Positions 37,654-50,326 of a DNA stretch of 64,000 nt are shown here, one piece after another; the first letter of the stretch is position 1; every line of letters begins with the position of its first letter. The stretch spans positions 232,404-296,403 of the forward strand of contig ML996704.1 in the NCBI GenBank assembly GCA_010356995.1, written 5' to 3'. The notes beneath the pieces were generated by a model. It searched no databases. It was not told where the DNA came from and worked only from the letters and a program-made list of their open reading frames with translations. Made by a program: the position numbers and the translations under genes. Source of the DNA: Trichodelitschia bisporula. Lineage: Eukaryota; Ascomycota; Dothideomycetes; Phaeotrichales; Phaeotrichaceae.

Positions 37654-40600
37654 ATGGCGCTCCCCCTGCCCCAGCTGCTGGAAATCAGTTTGAATCCAGC
37701 GCAAACCAAACAAGGTTTGTTTACACCTTGCGGCTACCAGGCCACCGCGCTGGAGTGCTTCGCTTCCTATATTGACAGCTTGTAGCCGAAGAAACACTAA
37801 AAGCGCAAGAGAAAGCGCCTGGGTTCTCTGTCGCGCTCCTCCACATCGTCGCCGATGCTTCGTGCTCGCCGAGCGTTCGCCTCGCGGCGGCGCTCTTCTT
37901 CAAGAACTTTATCAAGCGGAACTGGATTGTACACTGCCCCGGTCAACCGGATGATACATGCTTATGATTTTGTAGGACGAAACAGGAAACTACAAGCTCA
38001 CGGACATTGACCACTTGACCATCAAGAAGGAGCTCATCGGCCTGATGATCTCGGTTCCTCCAAATCTACAGAGCCAACTCGGAGAAGCCATTAGCGTGAT
38101 CGCGGACAGCGATTTCTGGGAGCGATGGGATACTTTAGTGGATGTATGTCGTGCATTCCACCCCACAAGGTTTGTAGAAAAGTGGTGGCTGACCTAGTGC
38201 TAGGACCTGGTTTCGAGGCTGACGCCAGACAACCCCGAAGTGAATAACGGAGTTCTTCAAGTTGCACATTCCATCTTCAAGCGGTGGCGGCCGCTCTTCC
38301 GATCGGATGCTCTGTTCACGGAGATCAACCATGTCCTCTCAAAGTTCAGCCAGCCCTTCCTCCAGCTCTTGCAGGTACTTGCCCCCGCCCTCTACTGATG
38401 TATGCATACTGAGTCTTCTGTAGACCACCGACGCAGCTATCACCCAAAATGCGAATAACAAGGCGGCATTGCACCAGCATTTCGCCACCCTTTCCCTGAT
38501 CGTCAAGCTGTTCTACGACCTCTCCTGCCAGGATCTTCCTCCGCTCTTCGAAGAACACCTCGACAGCCTCGCAGGTCTTCTTCACAAGTATCTGACGTAC
38601 GACAACCCGCTTCTGCATACGGACGACGATGCGGAGTCAGGACTCCAAGAATACGTGAAGGCGGGCATCTTCGAATCTCTCACGCTCTATGTCCAAAAGT
38701 ACGAAGATGCTATTGGACCGCTGCTAGGCGGCTTCGTCGGCAGCTCCTGGAACTTCCTCACCACTGTCGGCATCGAGACAAAGTATGACATTCTCGTCAG
38801 CAAGGCACTGCAGTTCCTCACGTCCGTGGCTAAAATCCCGGAGCATGCGAAAACTTTCAGCGACGAGGCGACGCTTAGCCAAGTTGTCGAGAAGGTCATA
38901 CTGCCAAACCTTGCCTTGCGCGAATCTGACCTGGAATTGTTTGAGGACGAGCCTATCGAATTCATTAGGCGCGATCTGGAAGGCTCGGATAGTGAAACTC
39001 GGCGCCGGGCGGCTACGGACTTCCTTCGTCAACTGATGGAGCACTTCGAACCCCTGGTCACGTCCGTCGTTCAAAAGTACATTACCCACTACTTGCAAGA
39101 CTACGCGAAGGACCGCGCTAGCAACTGGAAGTCAAAGGATACGGCCGTTTACCTGTTCTGCGCCATTGCGATGAAGGGAACGGTAACCGCGGGCCAGGGC
39201 GTCAAGAGTATAAATCCCGGTGTCGATGTGCTTCGCTTCTTCCAGGATAACATCGCGGAGGACTTGGCTGGATCCAGCGTTCATCCGATTCTGCAAGTGG
39301 ATTCGATCAAGTACATCTACATTTTCCGCTCTCAACTCACCCAGCAGTACTGGCATGCGGCCTTCCCTCTCCTGGTGCAGCATCTGAACTCCTCCAACTA
39401 TGTCATCTACACATACGCTGCGATCGCCGTGGAACGCGCACTTTTCCTCTCCAATCAGGAAACCAAGGAGCCGATTATACCAAAGGCAGACGTTGTCGCC
39501 ATGTCTAAGGATCTTCTGCAACATCTGTTCAAGCTGATCACGAAGGATGTTGCGCCGGAGAAGGTCCAGGAGAATGAGTTTTTGATGCGCTGTGTCATGC
39601 GCGTTCTGATCTTCATTCGCGAAGCTGTGGTACCGATACTTGACTATGTCCTGCACAGCTTCATCAGCATCACGATGGTCATCCGTCACAATCCTTCGAA
39701 CCCTCGCTTCTACTATTACCACTTCGAGGGCATTGGAGCCTTGATTCGTTTCGCGGCGCCGACCAACCCTACGCCATTCCAAACAGACCTCTTCAGTGCG
39801 TTCGCAACGATCCTCGAATCGGACGTCCCTGAATTCGCGCCGTATGTGTTCCAGTTGCTTGCCGCCATGCTGGAAGCGCTCCCTGAGGGACAGATTCCAA
39901 ACTCGTTCGAGGCCATCATCCCCCCCGTTCTGCTCCCCGCAGTGTGGGAATCGAAGGGTAACGTTCCTGCGCTGGTGCGGTTGCTCAACGCCATCATTCC
40001 GCGTGCCACTGCCAGCATCGCGGCCAATGGCCAGTTGGAGCCTATCCTCGGCATCTTCCAGAAGCTCGTTTCCACACGCGTCCAAGAGTCGCATGGCATG
40101 GACTTGATTGAGACCATCGTCTCGTCATTCCCGCCCGATACTCTCGCCCCCTACTGGACCCCAATGTTGACTATCATGCTTGGCCGCCTCTCGAACAACA
40201 AGACTGAGACATTTGCCCTTCGTTTCGTGCGCTTCTACCACCTGGTGTGCACTCGTGATGACAAGGGGCTTGGTGCTGATTTCTTCATCAAGGTCACGGA
40301 TCAGGTCCAGCATGAGTAAGGCGCAGTTTTATGCCTTCTAGGACGCGTATGTTAATCTTCTCCAGTGTCTTCCGGCCTGTCTATACCGGCATCATTCTTC
40401 CAGATACCCAGAAGCTCACCAAGCCCTCTGACCGCAAAATTGCTGTTGTGTCCCTCACCAAGACGCTCGCAGACTCGGAAGCCTTCGTCGAACGGTAAGT
40501 CAACATCCCACCCTAACCAACATCCACTAACACTCCACAGTTACCAAAAAGGCTGGGCTTTGACCTGCGAAGCTCTCCTCAAGCTCCTCATCAACCCTCC

Positions 40601-40856
40601 CGTCCCGACCGCTCCCGACGACGCCATCGCCGAGCAAGACGTGGACGACCTGAGTTTCGGCGTCGGCTTCACACAGCTGAACACCTGCAAGAAGCTGCCG
40701 CGTGATCCCTTCCCCGAGATCCCGGATGTCACGGCGTGGGTCGGTACGTACCTGCAGACTGCGGACCAACGGCACAGCGGGCGTATTGGTGCCTATGTCA
40801 AGGATCGCCTGTCGGATAATGCGCGGCAGACGCTGATGGGGCTCATGGGTATCTAG
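37654..40856 (+). CDS. CSE1: Importin-alpha re-exporter Cse1 (exportin-2 / CAS)
   Basis: Karyopherin-beta family exportin that returns importin-alpha to the cytoplasm with Ran-GTP. Seven exons: 37654-37714, 37786-37928, 37976-38143, 38204-38374, 38424-40315, 40366-40494 and 40541-40856; introns are 71, 47, 60, 49, 50 and 46 nt. The product is 959 aa, almost exactly the yeast length (960). N-terminal importin-beta-like segment LRLAAALFFKNFIKRNW, then the CSE1-specific stretches LFYDLSCQDLPPLFEEHL, VVEKVILPNLALRESDLELFEDEPIEFIRRD, and YHFEGIGALIRFAAPTNP type motifs. The C-terminus VKDRLSDNARQTLMGLMGI is intact. Convergent with EDC4. Confidence 0.96.
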
Positions 40857-41692
40857 GGGCGTGTACGCTTGGTTTAATTGTAGACTTCGTAATATGTAAT
40901 GCCTGGCTGTTTGTGCTGGGTCGGATGTGGATGAGGGTACATATTGTACTTGAGGACATGAGTATTACGAACCTCAAACATGGGGAACTGTTGCTCGCAG
41001 GTAGACTGGGTATCTTGTGTTGGTGACCTGTGTTTGAAGACTGAAGACAAAGTGTATAGATAACCAAGACAAAGTCACTTTTTGCTGCGGTCCTTTAACC
41101 GGTGATACGTCTAGATGCATCAGCATCAGTTCCACGAACTCGAATTGACCCTCAAGCTATGGATGATCAAAGCAGCAGCATGCAAAATTGCGACTTAGGT
41201 ATTATTACAGACAAGCGAGTGACCACCCATACTCGATCGGATACTAAGCCATGGCCGTAGAACGTAATACCGTAACACCAGAGTGCGTAAGCAAGCAAGA
41301 TACACGAAGTCGAGAGACCTGACATATTTTGACGCAGCCCCTTAACAGCACACGACGCTCCATTTACTTTTCTGCATCCTCGGAACAAAGGAACAAGACA
41401 AACAAGATAGTAAACACCAGGAGCCCATCAGACGAAAAAAGACATCCACGAATGATTATGTAGCGCGAGGACAATCATGACCGCATAAGAACTTCGCATC
41501 GCTCATAAACACAGAAAACGAGGGTACAAGAACAGGAAAAAGTAGCCCCCAACTCGCTATTGAATAAGTTGGAAGAAGAAATTAGGTTAGCGTCATTCTC
41601 GTACGAACAGCGCTTGCTGATATCAATCTTCCAGGTCCTTACGTGATGCCAACCAGACAGAATTTTGTACACCGAGCTATGGATTATGAGAT
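40857..41692. other. Intergenic between convergent CSE1 and EDC4
   Basis: About 840 nt, AT-richer than the genes, containing both 3'UTRs. No gene or RNA recognised. Confidence 0.5.
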
Positions 41693-44600
41693 TCAAGTCG
41701 ACGAGCTCTCATCCTTCAGCTCCTTGATCCGCTTGGCGAGCGGGCCGACCTTACGGAGGATGGGATCGTGCGTGTTGTTCTCAGCGATCTGGACGTAGGC
41801 TTGGTGGACACGAATCTGGATCACCTCCAAGATCTTGTAGAGGATCCCGTCGGCGTAATCAGGATTCTAACAAATCAGATGGGTTCAGTAACTACAAAAA
41901 GGGGACTTACGTGAGGGTTAATCAAGCTGATGATGTACTCAAGCCAGGCGATACGTTGCGGGATGTAGGTGTTCAAAGACGACGTCACGGCTGCAGCCAC
42001 TGACAGCTGAACGAGACTGTCCATCTGCCCCAAATACGTCGGGCTGAACTGCGAGAAGAGCTCATCGAAGAGCTCCGTCTGGCTCTGGGAACGAATCCAC
42101 TATGGTGATGTCAGTAATCTGCTAACGAACGTCCTTATGTCACTCACAGTAACTGTTGCAGCCTCCAGATTGCGTTCGCTTAGAAGCGCCCGGATATTGT
42201 CGCGTTCTAGCTCTTCGGGAGACTTCTCATACTCCTGAGCCGGGGCCTGAGCAGGGGCGTTGGCCAGTGGCGGCTGAGCAGAGTGCTGCATCTGGCTCAG
42301 GGCGGCCCTGGTCTCGACCTGGAACCGAGTCTGCTCTTCGGCAACGGCGTGAAGCATTTCCTGAAGCTGACTAACGGAGTTGATGAGACGGTCCAGTTTC
42401 GAGTTATCTTGCTGACGTGCCATGTCAAGCTGGCGGTGACGTTCTACGAACATGCGGTCGACGTCGGAGGCAATTTGCTTGGCGGAGGAGAGCGCAATGT
42501 TTGCAATGGCTGGAGGAAGCGACGCCATCAACTGGGCCTCGACGTGATGTGCTACCTTCATAAATACGGTATCGCCGATCGCTGTGATGGTACGTTGGTC
42601 GTTCATTACCTGCAACAGCGACTTCTCTAGCTCTCGGGGAACAGATCCTTCTATGCTGTCGGCAATCACATCGGAAATGTTGCTGTCAATGGAAGACGCA
42701 ATAAGCTCCCTCAAGGGGCCAGTGGTGAGCTTTTCCAAGCCCTCCGTGACAATCGTCTGCAGCGACGACTCGACATTTTCTGTGAGAGTAGTCGATACGA
42801 GGCGCAACACGGCATCCTGCCGCGAAGCACCGGTGGCATCTTGAACGCGCTTGTCGGCGGCAAGCTTGCGATATAAGCCCTCCAGCTCAGTAGTAAGCAG
42901 CTTTTCGATCTTCTGCTGCATCTCAGCGATCGATGGACCAGAGCTCGGGCTGTCCTTCTTGAGAAGTTGAGTGGCCCACTTCGGGACCTCCGCGTCTGCC
43001 TTGTTGGTAGCCGTCATCAACTTGCGCTGAGGCGATGGCGAAACCGTTTTGGCCGTATCTTCTTCCCGCATAGTAGCAGAGGGCTGCTGCGGAGTAGGTG
43101 CGATAATGGGCGTGACTTGCAACGCTGTGTCATTGCCCTTCTTCTTCTTCTTCTTGTCGGGTTTCTCGGAGCCATTGGCAGGAGATTCAGTCTTGGCGAG
43201 GATTTCGGCGACTTGACCTTTCGTCACGCGGGTAGAAGCAGGCTCGTCCTTTGGCTTCGCATCCTTGGCTGGCTTGTTGCCCGTCACGGTCGGAGCAAAC
43301 GGGGGTGGCGATTCCCCAGCCACCGGCTCGTCGACAATTACAGGCGGCGGCTTCAGCTCTGTCATAGTAATGGAGCCAGCCTCCAAGGCATCGACGGAAT
43401 TCATCAGTTTACCTTCAGCCGACCAACCCAAATGGGACCTAGTAATGCGCAACTCCGAAAGGCCCTTGGAGTGCATGACGTAAATCGAAAAGAGCGGAGC
43501 GGTTTGGTCGCCATACTGAGACTGAGCCGTCGGATCATCGATTATCTCCAGGCTGCGGACGACGCCCTTCGATCCCAACGAGTACTCCCGGACATTGCTA
43601 ACAATCACAGTCGACGCCGGGGCAGGGACGGCGGCATCATTGTTGGCAAGCATCGACACGTACTTAGCCTGCGAGAGAATGGGCAACGTGTACTTCGGCG
43701 CGGACACGTGCAGAAGATAGATGGAATTCCGCGTGGGGTGGCCCACGGCAAGAATCCCAGACCGCGCGTGATAGGCGATGCTGCAGATGGCGTCGGACTC
43801 GTGCGAGTGTGGGAAGTGGATCTCCTGTACCGGCTTCTTGAGCCCGAGATCCCAGAGCTGGAGTGTGTGGTTTTGCTTCATGCCGACTAGCACGTAGCGC
43901 GATGCAACACCCTTGACCATGGGCTTATCCTTGTCGAGGAACATGACGGAGGTCGGCCACGACTTCTCCGACGGATGGCTGGTGGCCAGCGTCATCAGAG
44001 GAACTTTCACTTCAACCGCGTTCCACGGCTCAATTGTGCTGTGGTAGGTGGGTGCGGTCAGCTCTCGGATGTCCCAAAATCTCATGCGCCCTGCCTTATC
44101 AAGGGACACCATGATGGAATCGTCCGTGCTGAAGCAGAAGTCCTTGCCAGCCTTCTCTGTGGAGATCTTGAGCGAATGCTCCTTGATATACTTTTCGCTG
44201 TTGCAAACGCGAGATTGCCGATCCGTATAGGCGGTGTGGCGGGCTATCTGCGGGTGAATAATGTAGATATTCTTCCCTCGGCCGTAGGCGAAGATTGCAG
44301 GGTTCCGGAAGGTTGCCTTGACTCTCGTCTTCAGCTGGCCACCAGAAGTGTTCTCATCCTGAGTCTGCACCGGCGGGAAAATGAAGCCTCGGTCTTCGTC
44401 CTTCGGTCCGTAATGGTCATTGTGTGGGAAGTTTGCCAACGGAACCCAGAAGACGGAACCGTTCACGCCGGTACCGAGGACGGCTTCCACGTCCTTAGTC
44501 TCGTTCCCCTTGATATTAGACGACAAGGACAGGTTGAATATGCGCTCTTTGGAAGAAGAGAATATCTGACGATGGTTGCCGTCCTCCTGCTGGATAAGGC

Positions 44601-45989
44601 GGAAGCCACCGCCCTTCAGGGGATATGCGATGACATTTTGTGAAGCGCAGACGAGAGAACGGTCGATCTGGTCGAAGTCCTTCTTCACACGGGCAATGTC
44701 AGAAATCATATCTTCCTGGACCTCCATTGGCGGCTCCGTCAAGTGCTCAATGCGAATTGAAACAAACGGCTTTAGCTGGAAGGAGAAAACGCAGATTTGC
44801 TTGGGCTGCTTTTCTACAACCTCTTCCCAGTTGTCGCCGCCGGATGACTCCTCGCCCGCTGTCTTGACGTCGGTCAGCTCTTGGGACTTTTCGGTCTCAA
44901 TGTCACGGTGGGTCTCCTGCTCTTGAACATCCTGGCTCTCCGCCAGACGAGCGTCAATGCTAGCAAGTCCGGGCTCACTGCTACCGTTCGCCTCGGATGT
45001 CAGCTGCGTCAACGCATGTTCGAGCTCTTGATCGACGCGTTCTCCAAGCTCGTTAACCGCCTCCGACACGGTGTCACGCTGTTCCGTCGGCTCGTGATGG
45101 GCTCGATTAAGGTCATCCTGGGCCGGAGTGTGCTGTTGCGAAAGCACTGGGGGAAATTGCTCGAAGGGATTGACGCTGGTAAAGACCGTGCTCTTAGCGA
45201 TAGGCTTCGGCATAGCAAACGTAGTCTGACTACCCCGTTCATCCCCGAAGATGTGCATAGACTGGTCCGCAGCCCGTGCCGAAGCGCGTCTCAGGTTTTC
45301 CTGCTGCGCCATCGCCGCGCTGTCCGAATCGTACCGCTCCGGCTCACTCGGCTCGTCGAACTGCTCGGAACGCCTGAGGGGTGCCGTGGAGTCACCCGAC
45401 GGCTTCGTCGCTTGGGTGAGGAGCTGGAGCAGGATGTCCTGTGGGTTGTCCGAAGAGGTGGGCGTGTCAACAGCGCCCCCGGTAGCTCCGTAAACGGTCG
45501 TTCGACCGGACAGCGGCGAGTTGCCCTGAGCAGCCGAGGCAGGTTGCTTGCGAGAAAAGCTCGCCACCAACTCAGCAGCGGAAACAGGACGCCCTTGGTT
45601 GGAAGTCGCATCACCATCGCGGGAGTGCGGTGGATTGCTTCCGTGTGCTCCGTCGCCCGAGTGATGAGACATTTCAGACGTAGAAGGAGGTTGGGCGCCT
45701 TGCTTGAACTTGAGAAGACTCAGCAGATCGGTGGCCCTCGTCGGTCCACTATCAATAGTGGGCGAGTGTTGGGCAGACGTGTTAGGATTCTAAGAGAAAG
45801 GGCGTCAGTGAGTTTGATGTGATGGATGTGGAATGGGAGGAAGGGACTTACCTGGGCGTAATTGCCGGAGAGTGACGGAGAGAACTGGCGTGAAGAGAGT
45901 GACGATTGCCGCGGATGCTGCGTCCCAGACTGCTTGTCTGAGGGAGATTCTTGGAGCATCCTGCCTAGCAAATCTTGAAATTCCGCCAT
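41693..45989 (-). CDS. EDC4: Enhancer of mRNA decapping Edc4 / Pdc1 homologue (WD40 scaffold)
   Basis: Scaffold of P-bodies that joins the decapping enzyme Dcp2 to its activators. Exons are 45989-45852, 45789-42148, 42099-41911 and 41866-41693; introns are 62, 48 and 44 nt; 1380 aa. It begins MAEFQDLLGRMLQESPSD with a long disordered Ser/Gln-rich region. From about residue 375 a beta-propeller-like region follows (ICVFSFQLKPFVSIRIEHL; IVSLDKAGRMRFWDIRELT; YVLVGMKQNHTLQLWDL). A Lys-rich linker (DKKKKKKGND) and a long helical C-terminus come next, ending in the Ge-1 domain (RALLSERNLEAATVTWIRSQ, SFNTY-like SSLNTYIPQRIAWLEYII). The first short exon matches the N-terminal peptide seen in relatives. 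In filamentous fungi this protein may be annotated simply as WD-repeat protein. Confidence 0.88.
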
Positions 45990-47978
45990 GGAAGTAGAAA
46001 GCCCAGGTGGGGGCGACAAGTTTGACAACGGGGGTCAAATTAGAACAGAACAAACGGTAAATCAGAAAGAAGATGAATACGGCGTATCTGGCGCATGCGA
46101 CGGAAAGGACGATGCAGAGTTGATGATGAGGTTGTGCTGGATGAAGTTTAGCAGGAGGCGCAAGACACGTCAAGACGGGGACTGGGGGCGGGAAGTTTGA
46201 GGCTGGCGCTTGGCAAAAGAAGAGAAGGTGGAGGATGGCGGGGATCCGTGCTTTGGGACGATTTGTGGGTTGCAACAGCAACAACCGCACAACAAAGCCT
46301 CCGTCAAGCACCGCCTGTTGGCCTGGCCAAGCGCGTATCGGTGAGAATGTCTATGCCTTCAATTGCTGCACACTTTGTTGACGAAACTGGCAACGACCTA
46401 TACAATTCCTCTTGGGAACTGGGGGGGGGCCTTGTGAAAGTGAGTGGTGATGGATCTCCCATCTCCAAACGCCACCGCAACCTGTCGAGCCACATGGCAG
46501 TCACCTTTCGTCGTTCTCCCTACTGGCAAGGCGTCAAAAGTCACCTTGCATTTACCCCAGCATTCTGCTTTAGGATGCCGTAGAGAGGCCTCCCTCGCCT
46601 CACCATTTGCCATTCCATGAACAATGTCGCCCCGATGGAAGGTCTCCCCAGCGGCTTTGGCGGCTATTCTGTAGCTTGGTGGACAATAATGTACGGAGTA
46701 CAGTAGCCTCGCCGCCCGTTGAGTACTGTACGTTCGTAGTGGCCCGCTATTATCGGGCGTCATTATTGCCTCATGCCTCATCAAGCGGCGGGCATGCACG
46801 TAATCGCAAAGGTTGCTTTGAACACACGTAGCACATGCTATGTCTCGGCTCAGGATCTGGAAGCCAGCTCTTTCTCCATAGCTACCGTAGTGATAAACTG
46901 CGACCGGCAAACAGTTCTTTAACCACCAGAATCACATCAAGCTTTCGCCACCCGGAGCTCTTTCGGCCTGATGATCTACAGCCGTTGCGTCCAGCCAGAT
47001 GGTGGTCAATTGACCAGGTCCCCGGATGGATCTTGAATGAGGGGGGTCGGCAATCCTCGAGGCATCTCGACCGACTTTTGTCAGGGGTCTGCCTCGTAAT
47101 CAGCCCGATGTCCACGTCTCTTCCTCTTGGCTCTGGAGGCTACAGTTCAGCATTATTCTACAAGTACCTACTCTCAGTTGCTTAGAACGCTCGGCGCTTT
47201 TATGCTGGTATTGGGGTAGGACTAGCCGAAGTGTATAGGATCTCAGGAACTATACACCTCATGCAAACGCTCAATATTCAAGACCTGCTTCGGTGCATCA
47301 TTTACTGTGCAAATTTTGACTGTCTAGATAGCCGCCCGTAATAGGGAATGCATTTCAAAGAGGAAATTGCCCATTTGCCATTGCGTCTACTGCAACTCTG
47401 CACTTGACATCACGAAGTTACCACGTGATGAAGCCGACATCAGGGCATGAGGGCGATGACGCTTTCTGCTTCGCCTCCATTTAGTGCATCGGCTTTACTC
47501 CCGACCTGATAACGACTTGTGGTTCCCGCCTTTACCGATGGTCATTGTACAAGGGTCGCTGTAACGGCAAAAGGCTTGCCTATCTCTAGAGCCTCTTCTA
47601 ACCTCTCCTGCTGGCTCACCTCCTCCCGCAAAACGCGTCACTTAGCATGGCATCCCCGCCGCTTGCGGATCCTATGCTCAACAGGCTTCACGGCAAAAAA
47701 GCTTCACGGCACCGGGTAAACCGGCTCGCAATCCACGCACCGCTTCTTCAGACATCCCGATCTCGCACTAATCCAAACATGCGTACGCCTAAGCGGCTGT
47801 GCGGCTCTCCACCGCTAAGCCCTTCAGAAGCAGTGAAGCTTAAAAGCCCATTCAGATCTCCTTCTCCTGCGTCATCTTTTGCTCTCCCGTTGAGACTGTT
47901 GAGCTCATTTTTACTGAGTGCCCCACGGTCCGATTTTGATATGCTTTGGAGCTTATTCCCGGTCCTCCTATTCCCGAC
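45990..47978. other. Divergent intergenic region EDC4 / MFS transporter
   Basis: 2 kb. A minus-strand open frame of about 170 codons (46398-46910) has no protein-like features or good start and appears to be chance. No repeats or RNA genes seen. Confidence 0.5.
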
Positions 47979-49693
47979 ATGAACGCCCACAGCTCTCGAG
48001 ACTCGCTCTCCCATTCAGTAATTCAGGATCCAGAAAAGTTTGCTGGAGCTGAAAATTCGCCGACCCATTCGTACAAAATCGATCGAACGGTAACCCAAGC
48101 TTCAACACATGATGTGCCGCCAGCGACCGATTATGCGGAAGCTGGAGATGAGATATATGATCGGTTCGCGAACCGTAGAAAGATGGTAATAACGGTGGTG
48201 CTTTCGTACTGCGGATTGCTCGCCCCCATCTCATCCACGGCGGTGCTGTCGGCAATTCCAGAGGTCGCCGCGACCTTCAACACCACCGGGTCTATCATCA
48301 ACATAAGCAACGCTCTCTACCTTCTTTTCATGGGCCTCAGCCCGGTATTTTGGGGTCCAATTGGCCAGGTCTACGGACGACGCCCGGTATGACAGCCTTG
48401 CCCACCCCAATACAGCATGTCCGCTTCTGGTTGGACTTTCTTAATACGGACATACTAACCAGCCAAACACAGACGTGCCTTTGCACCGGCGCATTGTTCT
48501 TTGCGTTCTCCATCGGAACAGCACTGGCACCGAATCTTGTATCATTCTTTGTATTCCGTATCCTTACGGCCTTCCAAGGAACGTGCTTCCTGATTGTTGG
48601 ATCCAGTTGCATCGGTGATATTTATAAGCCGGTACGCTGACCCATTTTTCGGGTGGCCGCCTACTTACTCCTCAGACCGAGCGTGCTACGGCGATCGGAT
48701 GGTTTATGAGCGGGACGCTGATCGGCCCGGCATTCGGTCCCGTCCTGGGAGGCATCATCGTCACATATCGCTCCTGGAGGGAGGTTTTCTGGCTGCAGAC
48801 GGCACTCGCGGGGTTGGGAGTGGTTCTCGTCGCCTTTCTCCTGCCGGAGACCATTCATTACAAGCGGGCCGTAGAGTTGAAAGGCGTCTCCACACGGGAG
48901 TACGCATCCAAGCTTTGGCAGTGGAGCAATCCATTCCGCGTCATCAAGCTGTTTCGGTATCCCAACCTTACGATTGTGGTAGGTTCGAGAACTTTGTTCT
49001 GCAAAATCTGCCAACTCACTGTTCCCAGAGCCTAGCATCGTCCTCAGTCGTCTGGAATATGTATTCCTTGCTCACGCCGATTCGATATGTACTGAATCCC
49101 CGGTTCCAGTTGACCTCGCCTATCCAGTCCGCCCTTTTCTACATTGCGCCGGGATGCGGTTACCTCCTTGGGACCTTTGGTGGTGGTCGATGGGCTGACC
49201 ACATGGTCAAGAAGTGGATTCGAAAGCAGGGAGAGCGTGTTGCCGAAGACCGGCTGCGGAGTGCGCTTCCGGCCATGGGCCTCGTGATCCCTGCTTCCAT
49301 TCTCATTTATGGGTGGAGTATCGAGAAGGAGAAGGGCGGGATTGCGCTGCCCGTCATCGTCATGTTTCTGCAAGGCGTCGCCCAACTGTTCTGTTTCCCC
49401 TCACTGAACACTTACTGTTTAGATGTTATGCAGAACCGCAAGGCTGAGGTTGTCGGTAAGTTTCTAGCGCACCATGTGGTCAAAAGCTAATGGAGACAGC
49501 GGGCAACTTTATGGTGCGATACTTCTTCGGAGCTCTGGGATCGGCTTTTTGTCTGCCTGCTATCCAGAAAATCGGTGTCGGTTGGTTTTCCACCATTTCT
49601 GCAGGCTTCCTAGTTTCTGCCACTGCTGCCACTTATGTGACTATCATCTTTGGAAAGGGTTGGCGCGAGGCGATAACATCATCGGATAGCTGA
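47979..49693 (+). CDS. MFS transporter, drug:H+ antiporter DHA1-type
   Basis: Twelve-span proton-coupled efflux transporter of the plasma membrane; substrate unknown. Five exons: 47979-48386, 48473-48631, 48676-48978, 49029-49455 and 49500-49693; introns are 86, 44, 50, 50 and 44 nt; 496 aa. A hydrophilic N-terminal tail of about 70 residues precedes TM1 (VITVVLSYCGLLAPISSTAVL). Motif A between TM2 and TM3 reads GPIGQVYGRRP. The TM4-TM5 region (RILTAFQGTCFLIVGSSCIGDIY; GPAFGPVLGGIIVTYRSWREVFW) contains the motif-C-like glycines GPAFGPVLGG, typical of antiporters. The second half is complete through FLVSATAATYVTIIFGKGW. It looks intact. It lies just upstream of a P450 relic on the same strand. 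Confidence 0.92.
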
Positions 49694-50326
49694 AGAAAGA
49701 CCCATTTCGTGCGGCACAGGTACTAAGGCATTTTGACTGCAGCGGCTGAGGCTCGTGGAATGTGGTGGGTGATTTTGCTGCCTATGAGGCGACTTTGGCG
49801 ACAGAGAAAGTTGAAATATCCCCATCTCCTCATTGTTGCTCTCTCTAAGTGCGATCCCGTTGGCTTCCCTGCATGACAAGGCTGAGCCAGGTTGCCAGCA
49901 TGAAAGAAGCCCGATCTCGACATCTACTGTGGTATTCGCTCCTACGGAACGTTCCGACTCTCCACTCATGCCCTCGGTAGGCGTCAAAGCATAGTAATCA
50001 TCTGACGGTATTCTGCTGGGCGCGTGGTGAAGCGCTACGGCCCCAACACTTAACGCCGATAAGCGATGTCAGACTAAGCATTTGACATAAGCTCGGCGGA
50101 ATGCGAGATTGGACAAAGGGCCATATTTCACGACTCAGCTTTTACATGTCCCCGATGCCCATCGCCCACTGACAGGCTAAGGTAACATGATTTGAAGAGG
50201 CGACTAGCACCGAGATCTTTATATAAGGCCTAGTTCTAGCTATCATGCTTCACGGTGGCTCGGATTCCGTCCATCAAAAAGGCTTCATACCGCACCCCGA
50301 GCGAAAATACATCACCAACAGCCGAT
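49694..50326. other. Intergenic between MFS gene and P450 relic
   Basis: About 630 nt. A TATATAAGG box near 50219-50227 sits about 100 nt before the P450-relic ATG, as expected for its former promoter. Confidence 0.45.

Noticed and set aside
39132-40094. 320-codon antisense open frame in CSE1
   Set aside because: Charged, repetitive shadow of the CSE1 codons; no start context or family features.
44881-45822. 313-codon antisense open frame in EDC4
   Set aside because: Arg/Leu-rich shadow of the EDC4 exon on the other strand.
46398-46910. 170-codon minus-strand frame between EDC4 and the MFS gene
   Set aside because: No ATG-supported start, no domain, no splice signals joining it to anything.
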